From: Reyranellaceae bacterium | Lineage (GTDB): Bacteria > Pseudomonadota > Alphaproteobacteria > Reyranellales > Reyranellaceae | Direction: 5' to 3' | Length of the DNA stretch: 41,003 bases | Assembly (NCBI GenBank): GCA_022844045.1 | Contig: JALHMM010000057.1 | Coordinates: 1-41,003 of the forward strand | Shown here: positions 1 through 8,314 of the stretch, in pieces | Numbering within the stretch: position 1 is the stretch's first letter | Layout: each line of letters opens with the position of its first letter | The notes under the pieces: model-generated | Told to the model about the DNA's origin: nothing | Database searches by the model: none | Seen by the model: only the letters and a program-made list of their open reading frames with translations | Made by a program: the position numbers and the translations under genes

Positions 1-153
1 CACCCGGCACACCATGCCGTGCGGCATCGAATCAGACTTCTTCCCCCCGTGGAATCCCCCAACGAGAGTCAACATCAGCCTGGGTTGGTATAAGACCAAG
101 TTAAGCGGGTCACATGCGAGAGCTCAGTCCAGAAAAGCGATAGGGGCGGGTTA

Positions 154-3003
154 TCAGCCGAAGCGGCTGAGCGAATAAGGTGCCACCGGCAGGCTAGTTT
201 CGCGACCGGCTATCATTTCAGTCGTCAGCCGCGACAGCACCGGCGCCAGCGTGTAGCCGTTCGAGCTGACGCAATTGTAGAAACCTGGCAGGCCCGGCAC
301 CTCGCCCAGGATCGGCGCACGGTCGATGTTGACGTTCATGCCGGCCCAGATGCGGATGGCATGCAGATCGGCCAAGGCGGGTACGGCGCGGCTGGCGATC
401 CAGAGATTACCCTCGACGCTGTCGCGCAACGCGCGTGACAGCTTCTGCCGCTCGTCGAGGCCCGCCGTCCAGCCACCGCCAATCATGAAGGCGCCGGACG
501 CCATCTGCTTCAGCGTGAGGTGTCGGCCGGCATAGGCGACGAGGCGCGTCAGCGTCGGGGCGGTCGGCTCGGTGACGACCATCTGCAGCGGTGCGCCGCG
601 CACTGGAATTGAGACTCCAGCCATGGCGGCGATCTGTGCCGCCCACGGTCCGGCGGCGTTGACGACGCGGCGGGCGCGAATCGCGCCGCGACTGGTGGTG
701 ACACGCCATTCGGTTCCGTCACGCTCGATCGCCTGCACGGAACTGCCGCGCCGAAAGCGCGCGCCTAGCGCCTTGGCGCGCGCGACGACGGCGTAGGTGG
801 CCTTCAACGGATTGATCTTACCTTCGCCCGGGCACCATTCGGCGGCGATGGCGGCGTCGCCGATGCAGGGTTCCAGCGTGCGCAGTTCGTTGGCGCCGAT
901 CAGCTCGGCCTCGACACCGCGGCTCTTCTCGAGCGCGATCTTGCCCTTGAGGAACTCGATGTCGCGCGCGCTCTCCGCCAGCATCAGCCCGCCGCAGACC
1001 TTGACCTCGAGATCCTGGCCGGTATCGCGCTCGATCTCGTGCCACAGCGCCACCGATGCCGGCCCCAGCGGCAGCGTATCGGCGGCTCGGTTGCCGGCGG
1101 GCTCGCCCAAAGCGAAGTCGAAGGCCAGGAGCTGCACATGCAGCGAGCCCGCGTTGGCACCCGAGGCTTGCAAGTTCACGTCGTCCCGCTCGACCACCAA
1201 GGTCTCGATGCCTTCGCGCGCCAGCCAATAGGCGAGGCACGAGCCGGCGACACCGCCACCGATCACCAGGGTATCGACGCCCACCTCGGGCAACGGCGAG
1301 ATGTCTCGCGCGCGCGCCATGTCGGGCGGGATGAAGTCCTTGTGACCCGTCCATTCCGGTCGTTCGGCGGTCAGCAGGCGGATCGGCACCGGCTTGGCCG
1401 GCGGCCGCGGCGCGAACAGGCCGAACTCGCCCACCGGCTCGCTATTGCATAGCCGCGCGACGGTGCTGGCGCAGTAGCGCCCCTGGCAGCGGCCCATGCC
1501 GACACGACAGGCGCGCTTCAGCGACGCCGGTGAATCGTGGCCCTCGGCGATCAGGCCGCGCAACTGGCCGGCCGTCACCTCCTCGCATCGGCAGACAACG
1601 GCCTGGTCATCGATCGTCGCCGGATCGAAGGACGGCGCGGCGAACAGTCTCCACAGCGCGGATTGAAAGTGCGCCGCGCGGCGCAGCGTCTTGCCGGCCT
1701 CGGCGGTATCGGGCACGGCGAGTCCGAGATCGCGGCAGATCGCGGCGGCGGCCAGCTCGCCCTGCGCCTGCGCCGCCTGCGCGCCGCCGAAACGCGCGCC
1801 ATCGCCGATCGCGAACACCTCGGCCACGCTGGTGCGGCCCGCCTCGTCGACGATCGTCTCCATCGACCCGTTGCCGCGCGCCACGAAGCGATGGGCACAG
1901 CCCAAGGCGCGCGCCAGTTCCGACGACGATGCAAAGCCATCGTTCAACGCCACAACATCCGCGTCGATGACACCATGCGTCGTTTGTACGCCGCGCACAC
2001 GATCGTCGCCCAGCACACGCACGACGCGCTCGCCCCAACGCAGGCGCGCGCCCAGCTTCCGCATCATCAACGCGCCGTCCCACAGTAGCGACGGCTGTGC
2101 GGTCGCGGCGGCAAGCAGGTCGCCAAGCTGCGCCCCGCCGGGCTTGGTCGCGGCCTCGATCACCGCCACGACGTTGGCGCCGCCTTCAAGCAGCTCGGCG
2201 GCGGTCTGCAGACACAGCGGGCCATTGCCGGCGACGACGATGCGGTCGCCGGGTGCCACGCGATAGGAGCGCGCCAGGGTTTGCAGGCCGCCGACCGTCA
2301 TGGCGCCCGGCAAGGTCCAACCCGGCACCGGCCGGACCTGCTCGTAGGCGCCCGCGGCCAGCACGAGGCGCTTGGGGCGGAAGGTCGTGGCTCGCGCGCC
2401 AACGATCGCCGCCACTTCGTCCGGTGAGAACGCGGCCCATACCGTGGTCTCGCTCAGCAGTGTCGCGCCGGCCGCGCGCGCGGAGTCGCGCAGCGCCTCG
2501 CCGTCCCGGAACTGACGGTCGAGCGCCGAGGTGTCCGCTCGGTACGAAGACGCCAGGGGTTTGAAATACTGACCGCCGGGATGGAGCCTTTCGTCCACGA
2601 CGATTACCTTGGCGCCGGCGAGCGCCAGCCGACGCGCGGCCGAGAGACCGGCAGGACCGGCGCCGACCACCAGCACGTCGCAGCTCTCCTCGACCGGATC
2701 GGGACGGTCCAGCGTCGGGCCACCGCCAGCAGGTGACGACGCGACCGCCATACCGGGCGACACCTTGGTGAGGCAGGCGCGCTGGTTCGGCCTGCCATCG
2801 ATCGTGACCAGGCAGTCGAAGCACACGCCCATGCCGCAAAAGGGGCCGCGTGGCGCGCCCGAGCGAGCCTGGCGTACGGCGACGATGCCGGCGGCCGCCA
2901 GCGCCGCCGCGACGGTCTCGCCCGGCAGCGCCTCGATCTCGTGTCCGTCGAAAACGATGTGCGTGGGCTCGGCGGGCCGCAGATCGCGATGTGTCAGGCG
3001 CAT
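154..3003 (-). CDS. HcnA-HcnB-HcnC-type triple-fusion FAD/2Fe-2S amino-acid or imino-acid dehydrogenase
   Basis: A single 949-residue protein carries three modules that are normally separate subunits in the hydrogen cyanide synthase / opine oxidase / D-hydroxyproline dehydrogenase superfamily. Residues 15-95 form an HcnA-like 2Fe-2S ferredoxin fold with Cys56, Cys61, Cys64 and Cys77. Residues 108-530 form an HcnB-like FAD/NAD(P) module, with GAGPAG at 114-119 and a BFD-like iron-sulfur motif Cys471-x-Cys473 with Cys506-x4-Cys511. Residues 575-949 form an HcnC-like DAO-fold module with GGGVAG at 582-587. Known relatives oxidise glycine, opines or cis-4-hydroxy-D-proline and pass electrons through the FAD and Fe-S centres. 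The substrate here is not visible. The start at 3003 lies 33 bp from a divergent DapA-family gene, which suggests a shared pathway such as hydroxyproline-like imino-acid catabolism (inference). All Fe-S cysteines are present and no frameshift is seen. Confidence 0.88.
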   Translation of the reverse strand: MRLTHRDLRPAEPTHIVFDGHEIEALPGETVAAALAAAGIVAVRQARSGAPRGPFCGMGVCFDCLVTIDGRPNQRACLTKVSPGMAVASSPAGGGPTLDRPDPVEESCDVLVVGAGPAGLSAARRLALAGAKVIVVDERLHPGGQYFKPLASSYRADTSALDRQFRDGEALRDSARAAGATLLSETTVWAAFSPDEVAAIVGARATTFRPKRLVLAAGAYEQVRPVPGWTLPGAMTVGGLQTLARSYRVAPGDRIVVAGNGPLCLQTAAELLEGGANVVAVIEAATKPGGAQLGDLLAAATAQPSLLWDGALMMRKLGARLRWGERVVRVLGDDRVRGVQTTHGVIDADVVALNDGFASSSELARALGCAHRFVARGNGSMETIVDEAGRTSVAEVFAIGDGARFGGAQAAQAQGELAAAAICRDLGLAVPDTAEAGKTLRRAAHFQSALWRLFAAPSFDPATIDDQAVVCRCEEVTAGQLRGLIAEGHDSPASLKRACRVGMGRCQGRYCASTVARLCNSEPVGEFGLFAPRPPAKPVPIRLLTAERPEWTGHKDFIPPDMARARDISPLPEVGVDTLVIGGGVAGSCLAYWLAREGIETLVVERDDVNLQASGANAGSLHVQLLAFDFALGEPAGNRAADTLPLGPASVALWHEIERDTGQDLEVKVCGGLMLAESARDIEFLKGKIALEKSRGVEAELIGANELRTLEPCIGDAAIAAEWCPGEGKINPLKATYAVVARAKALGARFRRGSSVQAIERDGTEWRVTTSRGAIRARRVVNAAGPWAAQIAAMAGVSIPVRGAPLQMVVTEPTAPTLTRLVAYAGRHLTLKQMASGAFMIGGGWTAGLDERQKLSRALRDSVEGNLWIASRAVPALADLHAIRIWAGMNVNIDRAPILGEVPGLPGFYNCVSSNGYTLAPVLSRLTTEMIAGRETSLPVAPYSLSRFG

Positions 3004-3036
3004 GCGAAAAGGCTACAATGTTCGCGGAGGTCCGGC

Positions 3037-3945
3037 ATGAAGAAGTTTCGGGGTACCTATACCGTGCTGATCACGCCGTTCACGGCGGACGGCCGAAGCG
3101 TCGACGTGCCGGCGCTCAAACGGCTGGTCGATTTCCAGATCGCCGAGGGCATCCACGGGCTGATCCCGCTGGGCAGCACCGGTGAGTTCCTGAGCGTGAC
3201 GCCGGACGAGCGCCGCCTGATTGTCGAGACGGTGGTCAAGCAGGCTGCCGGCCGGGTGCCCGTACTGATCGGCACCGGCGCGGAATGGACCGACGAGGTC
3301 GTGCGCACCAGCCGCGAGGCCGAGTCGATGGGCGCCGATGGCGTCATGATCATCCCGCCCTTCTACAGCGTGCCGACCGACGACGAGCTCTACACGCACT
3401 ACAAGAAGGTCGCCGACGCTATCTCGATTCCGATCATGGTCTACAACAACCCGGCGACGGCGAATGTCGACATGCTGCCGGAGCTGATCGCGCGCATCGC
3501 GCAGATCCCCAACTGCTCGTACGTCAAGGAATCGACACTCGATCCGACGCGCGTGCGCGACATCATCCGGCTCGCCGGCGACAAGATGACGGTGTTCGCG
3601 GGAGTGCTGGGCTACGAGTCGTTCTGGCTCGGCGCCGAGGGCTGGGTCGCGGTCTGCTCGAATGTGATCCCGCGCTGGTCGGCCGAGCTGTTCAACCTGG
3701 TCGCCGACAAGCGCGACATGGACGCGGCCCTGGCGCTCTACATGAAGATGACGCCGCTGCTGTGGTGGGTCGGCGGGCCACGTTACGTATCGGGGACCAA
3801 GGCCTCCTTCGAGATGCTGGGCATGCCGATGGGCCCGCCGCGCGCGCCACGCCTGCCGCTGCCCGATGCCCAGCGTCCGGCGCTGCGCCAGGTATTGCAG
3901 CAGATGGGCCTGTTGGGTGACGCGAAGCTCAGGGCGACCGCCTGA
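3037..3945 (+). CDS. DapA-family (dihydrodipicolinate synthase / N-acetylneuraminate lyase family) aldolase or deaminase
   Basis: This 302-residue TIM-barrel protein has the usual family length. The Schiff-base lysine is Lys164 (YVKES), the active-site tyrosine is Tyr136 (YNNP) and the carboxylate-binding loop is GSTGEF at 46-51. The ATG at 3037 is preceded by GCGGAGG with a six-base gap. The reading frame stays open further upstream, but that part overlaps the divergent gene and has no better ribosome site. Members of this family include lysine-pathway DapA, sugar-acid aldolases and delta1-pyrroline-4-hydroxy-2-carboxylate deaminase (LhpC). The divergent HcnABC-type dehydrogenase makes the deaminase-like role the best guess, because that enzyme acts on the product of D-hydroxyproline dehydrogenase. 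Neither proline-type epimerase nor semialdehyde dehydrogenase is in the window, so this stays tentative. Its stop codon directly abuts the stop of the convergent permease. Confidence 0.9.
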   Translation: MKKFRGTYTVLITPFTADGRSVDVPALKRLVDFQIAEGIHGLIPLGSTGEFLSVTPDERRLIVETVVKQAAGRVPVLIGTGAEWTDEVVRTSREAESMGADGVMIIPPFYSVPTDDELYTHYKKVADAISIPIMVYNNPATANVDMLPELIARIAQIPNCSYVKESTLDPTRVRDIIRLAGDKMTVFAGVLGYESFWLGAEGWVAVCSNVIPRWSAELFNLVADKRDMDAALALYMKMTPLLWWVGGPRYVSGTKASFEMLGMPMGPPRAPRLPLPDAQRPALRQVLQQMGLLGDAKLRATA

Positions 3946-4653
3946 TCAGCGATCGTCGCGCGCCAGCTGCTTGTCGACGACGGCGCCATAGGCCTTGCCG
4001 TAGTGCGCCTCGATGCGGCGCTGCACGAAATCCCAGCACGTGGTCATGGCGAGATAGAGGATGGCCACGACCAGGAAGATCTCGAGAACCTGGAATTTCT
4101 GCTGCATCAGGATCTGGCCGCGCCGCAGCACCTCCTCCATGGAGATCACCGAGGCGATCGACGTCGTCTTGAGCAGTCCATTCACCGAATTGCCCAGGGG
4201 CGGGATGATCACCCGCAGCGCCTGCGGCAGCACGATCTGACGGAAGATCTGGAACGGCTTCAGCCCCAGCGCGCGCGCGGCCTCGGTCTGGCCCTTGGCG
4301 ACCGAGAGAATCCCGCCGCGCAAGATCTCGGAGAGATACGCCGCCTCGTTCAGCGCCAGCCCGATGAGCGCTGATTCGAGCACCGTGAAGCGCACCAGGC
4401 CGAGCTGCGGCAGGCCGGTGTAGATGATGATGAGCTGCACCAAGAGTGGCGTGCCGCGGAAGATCCAGACATAAGCCTGGGCCGCCCCCGACAGCGCCTT
4501 GTGCTTGGACAGCCGCATCGTGGCCAGCACGAGGCCGATGATGCCGCCGAAGATGAGCGTGTTGATCGTCAGCCCGATCGTCCACAGCGCACCTTCGAGA
4601 AGGTAGAGGTTGGTGAAATAACCCCAGAACCCTTCCCAGTTCCAACCCTTCAT
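3946..4653 (-). CDS. Polar amino-acid ABC transporter permease (HisM/GlnP family)
   Basis: This 235-residue inner-membrane protein has about five hydrophobic segments and a clear EAA loop (EAARALGLKPFQ, about residues 125-136) for contact with an ATPase. It begins immediately after the receptor gene: the receptor TAG and this ATG are contiguous, so the two are surely translated together. The C-terminus is cytoplasmic and polar. Family members import amino acids or opines as homo- or heterodimers with an ATP-binding subunit. No ATPase gene is found in the window, and the gene ends exactly at the stop of the convergent DapA-family gene. The transporter must therefore use an ATPase encoded elsewhere, possibly a shared one. 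With a single permease gene, a homodimeric channel is the simplest model. Confidence 0.92.
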   Translation of the reverse strand: MKGWNWEGFWGYFTNLYLLEGALWTIGLTINTLIFGGIIGLVLATMRLSKHKALSGAAQAYVWIFRGTPLLVQLIIIYTGLPQLGLVRFTVLESALIGLALNEAAYLSEILRGGILSVAKGQTEAARALGLKPFQIFRQIVLPQALRVIIPPLGNSVNGLLKTTSIASVISMEEVLRRGQILMQQKFQVLEIFLVVAILYLAMTTCWDFVQRRIEAHYGKAYGAVVDKQLARDDR

Positions 4654-5493
4654 CTAGGCCGGGCCGGGGCCGCTGATCGCGAACGGCGCATCGACCTTCA
4701 GCACGCCGTACTGGTCGAGCAGCTTGTCGTAGAAGCCGTCCTTCTTCGCCTCGTTGAGCGCGTCGACGATGGCGAGCGCCAGCGGCTTGTTGGCCATGGC
4801 GAAGCAGGCTGTCTGCGGGAAGACGCCGCTGATGGCGCGGGTGAAGTCACCGCGGGTCTGCATGAACATCGCCGTGGCATCGATGCTGGTCGCGGCGTCG
4901 GCCTGGCCGGCGCGCAGCGCCTGGAAGGCTTCGGCGAAGTTGTTGAAGGTCAGCACGCTGACCGGCTTGAGGCCCTTCTTGACCAGCATCTCCGACACCT
5001 CGCGGGTGCGCCGCTCCTCGATGCCGCCCAGCTCGACCGAGATGCGCCGCCCGGCGAGATCGTCGACCGTCTTCAGCCCAAGCGGATTGCCGCGAGCGGC
5101 CAGGAAGCTGATGGCGGCCTTCTCGTACGGCACCATGTACATCAGCTTCGAGCGTTCCTCGGTGAAGAAGATACCGGTGTTGATCATATCCCAGCGCTTG
5201 GCGGCGAGGCCGGGGACCATGGTCGCGAACTCGGTGCGGATGTATTCCGGCGTCAGGCCCAGCCGCTTGCACAGATCGTTGGCCAGCTCGACCCGCATGC
5301 CCTGCAGCTGGCCCTTGTCGTCGACGAACTGAAGCGGCGGCAACGTCGGATTGATCGACATGACCAAGGTGCCGGCCTTGATGAGGTTGGGTGGCGCGAG
5401 CTTGGGCTGCGCGCGCGCGATGCCCGGCAGGCCGGCAGCCACCGCGGCGGCCGAGCCGGCCTTGAGAAGCGTGCGGCGATTGAAATAGCTCAT
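4654..5493 (-). CDS. Family-3 amino-acid ABC transporter periplasmic substrate-binding protein
   Basis: This 279-residue protein begins with a twin-arginine type leader (NRRTLLKAGSAAA) and a likely cleavage after AR-A near residue 27. It is followed by a family-3 solute-binding fold: a beta-strand start at LVMSINPTLPPLQF, the typical 'GQLQGMRVELANDLCKRLG' region, and a second lobe around residues 120-210. Such receptors bind polar amino acids or related compounds in the periplasm and deliver them to the adjacent permease, which starts at the next base after this stop. Upstream, 61 bp separates it from the M20-like gene in the same direction, so it may be the fifth gene of one leftward operon that also carries a racemase and a D-amino-acid dehydrogenase. 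The ligand is not visible in the sequence. Confidence 0.92.
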   Translation of the reverse strand: MSYFNRRTLLKAGSAAAVAAGLPGIARAQPKLAPPNLIKAGTLVMSINPTLPPLQFVDDKGQLQGMRVELANDLCKRLGLTPEYIRTEFATMVPGLAAKRWDMINTGIFFTEERSKLMYMVPYEKAAISFLAARGNPLGLKTVDDLAGRRISVELGGIEERRTREVSEMLVKKGLKPVSVLTFNNFAEAFQALRAGQADAATSIDATAMFMQTRGDFTRAISGVFPQTACFAMANKPLALAIVDALNEAKKDGFYDKLLDQYGVLKVDAPFAISGPGPA

Positions 5494-5554
5494 GGTCCTG
5501 CCCCCTGATGTTCCCCGGATTCAATGCAATTTTGAGGCCGAATGACGGCCCGCG

Positions 5555-6781
5555 CTAGGCATTCCCGCACCATCCGGCGATGATCGCGGCCGCCACCTTC
5601 ACCGAGCGCCGGTAGTCCTCGACGTCGACCCACTCGTCATGGTGGCCGTTCTGCGTCAGATCGCCACCCAGTGGCCCCAGCCCGACCGTCGGAATGCCGG
5701 CCTGGACGATGGGATTGCGGATATCGCTGGCGGTATGGAGTGGATTGACCTGTGGCGGCTGCCCGGTGACGTCGAGGATGGCGCCGGCGACCACGCGATA
5801 AAGCGGATGGTCGAGCGCAACCTCGGCGCCGGACATGCCGGACACCCAGTCGACGCGCGCGCAGCCCCGGAGCGCCTCTTCAACGGTCGCCTGTACCACG
5901 CGCAGATCCTCGCCCGGCAGCACCGACAGGGAGCCTTCCATGACACCCTGCGGCGCGACGCGGGTGTGAACGCCGGGCGCGCCAAGCGCCATATGGCCGA
6001 TCAGCAGATTGGCCGACCGCCCGATCGCCTGTTCGAGCAATGGATGGCGCCGGCTGGCGGCACGCCGCTCGGCCACGTCGCGCAATCGCCGGTGGGCCTC
6101 CCACAGCGTATCCGCCGGGTTGATCGAGCGATGGGCGAAAGCCAGATGGCTGATCTCATTTGTTTGAGGCGGCGTGCCCTCAACGGTGATGCGAAAGTTA
6201 AGCTGACCCAGGCAGAAGGCCTTGATCTCGCGCATGCCGACGCCGGACTCGGCCGGATGGAGATAGACCGCGGCATCGGCCTTCAGCCCGCCATGCAGCA
6301 GCGCCGACACGCCGCGCGCGTGCCGTTTGCTGGGCGTGCTGGCGAGGATCACGTCGCCCGCCGGCGCATGCCCGGCAGCGAGCGCGGCGCGCAGGCCTTC
6401 CACCATGATCGCGACGCCCGACAGATCGTCGGCGACGCCCCATCCGTGGACGCGGCCGTTGTCGACGATGCCGCCAAAGGGATCGCGCTGCCACCGCTCG
6501 GTCCCCGCCACCGGCTCGCCATCGGGGTGGGCGAAGAAGATAACGCTGCGGCCCTTTCCTTTGCCCTTGAAGGTCGCGACGACACTCGCCCGTTCGGCGG
6601 TGTCGATCGCCTGCGCGCTCGCAAACTCGCCCACCATCGGCACGTCGCCCGGCCTGTAGCGCACGGTTTCAACCGCGCACCCCATCGTCCGTGCAGCGTC
6701 GGCGACGCATCGCTGCACCGCCGCCTCGCCGTCGCGTTGCGCGCGGATCAGTTGCTGCAGAAACTCCACCGAGTCACCCAT
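5555..6781 (-). CDS. M20-family peptidase-like protein with altered catalytic centre
   Basis: This 408-residue protein has the overall plan of M20 di-zinc hydrolases (ArgE/DapE/CPG2). The first metal motif is HPDGEP (His85, Asp87), the bridging aspartate lies in GWGVADD (Asp118), and a C-terminal His is found in NGHHDEW. The usual Glu-Glu pair (catalytic base plus zinc ligand) should lie in the segment just before the ALLHGG helix. There the sequence reads STPSKRHARG (from about residue 148), where DEERGG-like residues are expected, so both glutamates appear to be replaced. The protein may be an inactive or re-purposed member, a binding protein, or use another residue such as Glu178 in HPAESG. 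Its ATG overlaps the stop of the AspDH-like gene by one base (TGATG), so it is part of the dehydrogenase/racemase operon. Confidence 0.82.
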   Translation of the reverse strand: MGDSVEFLQQLIRAQRDGEAAVQRCVADAARTMGCAVETVRYRPGDVPMVGEFASAQAIDTAERASVVATFKGKGKGRSVIFFAHPDGEPVAGTERWQRDPFGGIVDNGRVHGWGVADDLSGVAIMVEGLRAALAAGHAPAGDVILASTPSKRHARGVSALLHGGLKADAAVYLHPAESGVGMREIKAFCLGQLNFRITVEGTPPQTNEISHLAFAHRSINPADTLWEAHRRLRDVAERRAASRRHPLLEQAIGRSANLLIGHMALGAPGVHTRVAPQGVMEGSLSVLPGEDLRVVQATVEEALRGCARVDWVSGMSGAEVALDHPLYRVVAGAILDVTGQPPQVNPLHTASDIRNPIVQAGIPTVGLGPLGGDLTQNGHHDEWVDVEDYRRSVKVAAAIIAGWCGNA

Positions 6782-7581
6782 CAGACCGCCACCCGCGAAA
6801 GCCGCCGCCGCAACAGGCGCATCAGGCTAAAGGTCGTATAGTCGATCGGATCGCCATCGGGCGCTACCTCGCGGCCGCCCACCCGCACCGCGGCATTGCC
6901 GGGGCCGGCATAGACGTCGAGCTCGTGCGCGGTGTGGCGCAAGTCGGGATCGGCCACCAGCTCGATCTCGGTACGATCGAGACCAAGGCCGGCCAACGCC
7001 ACGCCGACCGAGGTGTTGAGATTGTGGGGGAAGTGCTTCGCCACCTCGCGCACGCTCCCCCTGAGGAAGACGCGGCGCTCCCCGATCGAGTCGAGATCTG
7101 CGAGGCCTGCCGCCGGCGTCCGCTTCCACATCGCCACCGACTTGAGCTGGCGATAGACGACGCGCTCGAGCCCTTCCTCACGCGCGGTCGCCAACAGGTC
7201 GAGCGACCCCATGGCCCCCGGCGCGATCTCCAACCGGCCGGGGCCGGTGCGCGCGGCGTCGATCAGCCGGCGTTCGATGTCGCTGTCGGTCATCGCGGTC
7301 AACGACAGCGGTATGACATCGACGCCGGTGGCCATCAGCTTCGGCCCAAGCTCGGCCAGAGCCGCGGCCGACGCGCTCTCGACAGCGATGCTGGGCCGAC
7401 GCGCGACGAAAGACTCGAGCGTCGCGCAGACCTTGTCGGCACCGACCAGTGCCGCGGCTTCGGCGACCCGCGACGGCCGCACGAGCACCGCCACCAGCGG
7501 TGGCGCGTCGGTCGCTCCGGCCAGCCGCGTCGCCAGCCGACGTCCGAGGAGTCCGAGACCGACGATGCCGTATCCGCTCAT
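6781..7581 (-). CDS. Aspartate-dehydrogenase-like NAD(P)-dependent oxidoreductase
   Basis: This 266-residue protein has an N-terminal Rossmann motif GLGLLG (8-13) and a C-terminal aspartate-dehydrogenase (DUF108/NadX-like) domain: HNLNTSVGVALAGLGLDRTE (186-205) followed by HTAHELDVYAG with the conserved His219. Classical members convert L-aspartate to iminoaspartate with NAD(P). Many homologues outside NAD biosynthesis act on other amino or imino acids. The C-terminal loop that usually reads like NPxTS is different here (DPIDYTTF), which allows a changed substrate. The ATG at 7581 overlaps the racemase stop as ATGA. A longer frame running back to 8049 exists but lies within the racemase gene and has no homology. 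Translational coupling to a racemase and a DadA-like flavoenzyme points to amino/imino-acid interconversion. Confidence 0.85.
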   Translation of the reverse strand: MSGYGIVGLGLLGRRLATRLAGATDAPPLVAVLVRPSRVAEAAALVGADKVCATLESFVARRPSIAVESASAAALAELGPKLMATGVDVIPLSLTAMTDSDIERRLIDAARTGPGRLEIAPGAMGSLDLLATAREEGLERVVYRQLKSVAMWKRTPAAGLADLDSIGERRVFLRGSVREVAKHFPHNLNTSVGVALAGLGLDRTEIELVADPDLRHTAHELDVYAGPGNAAVRVGGREVAPDGDPIDYTTFSLMRLLRRRLSRVAV

Positions 7582-8303
7582 CGTAAGAAGCGTTGTGGCC
7601 GGATGCCGGCGTGGAACCAGGTGATCAAGGAGTAGATGTCGTAGATCGGCACATCGAGCGCCGCGCGCAACGCCGCCGCATAGGGTGGCATGTTGGTGCA
7701 TTCCAGCACGATGGCGCCGATGTCGGGATGCGCGTGCATCAGCGCGCGTCCGGCCTCCAGGATGTCCTGCTCGGCCCGGTCGACGTCCATGTCCTCCTTC
7801 TCGCCGAGGATCAGGGTGCGGAAGAACTCGCGCCCGCGCTCGGTGCCGACAAACGGCGTATCGAGCGGCACGCCGGCGGCTTCCATGTGCTTGGGCGTCA
7901 GCGACGAGCCGCTGACGGTGATGACACCCACCCGCTTGCCCGGCGGCAAGGTCGCCTGCACCCACGGCACCTGGATCAACGAGCTGGTGGCGACCGGCAC
8001 GCGCACATGCGCGGCAAGCTCGCGCTGGAACAACGACAGAAAACCGCAATTGGTGGTGATCGCTTCGGCGCCCAGCGACACCAGCTCGGCGGCGGCGTCG
8101 AGGAAGTCCTGAAGCAACCCTTCGGCGCCCTTCAGCACCACCTTCTCTGGGCTGGCGCCCTTCACCACCTTGTAGAGCACCGGAAACGGCCAGGTCGTGG
8201 CGTTGCCCATGTCGCCGGGGATGCGGGGAAAGCGCGCCTGCAGCATCAGGATGCCCAGCGGCGCGCCGTAGATGGCCTTGCCGCCGCTTGCGATGGTGGT
8301 CAT
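7578..8303 (-). CDS. Asp/Glu/hydantoin racemase superfamily protein
   Basis: This 241-residue protein has the two cysteines of the PLP-independent racemase superfamily in their standard places: TTNCGF (Cys86) and LECTNMPPYA (Cys202). These two act as acid and base on opposite faces of the alpha carbon in characterised aspartate, glutamate and hydantoin racemases. The length fits this branch of the family. It starts 11 bp after the stop of the DadA-like gene and ends in a 4-base ATGA overlap with the AspDH-like gene. The context (D-amino-acid dehydrogenase upstream, dehydrogenase downstream, amino-acid ABC components further on) supports an enzyme that converts an imported amino acid or related diacid into the stereoisomer its partners use. 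Substrate unknown; maleate isomerase-like relatives are the main alternative. Confidence 0.87.
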   Translation of the reverse strand: MTTIASGGKAIYGAPLGILMLQARFPRIPGDMGNATTWPFPVLYKVVKGASPEKVVLKGAEGLLQDFLDAAAELVSLGAEAITTNCGFLSLFQRELAAHVRVPVATSSLIQVPWVQATLPPGKRVGVITVSGSSLTPKHMEAAGVPLDTPFVGTERGREFFRTLILGEKEDMDVDRAEQDILEAGRALMHAHPDIGAIVLECTNMPPYAAALRAALDVPIYDIYSLITWFHAGIRPQRFLR

Positions 8304-8314
8304 GGATCAGGCAC

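Noticed and set aside
14..27. Short palindrome ATGCCG-TG-CGGCAT as terminator or operator
   Set aside because: Only six-base arms with no T-run and no gene beside it in the window; such dyads are frequent by chance in GC-rich DNA.
14..178. A 54-codon open frame on the plus strand at the window start
   Set aside because: It overlaps the 3' end of the fusion dehydrogenase gene, has no ribosome site and gives no recognisable protein.
3014..3019. TACAAT as a -10 box for the DapA-family gene
   Set aside because: The matching -35 position (GTGTCA) is poor and the leader would be only about ten bases.
6781..8049. A 422-residue reading of the AspDH-like gene
   Set aside because: The first 150 or so residues are antisense-free shadow of the overlapping racemase gene in another frame; the Rossmann fold begins at the ATG at 7581.
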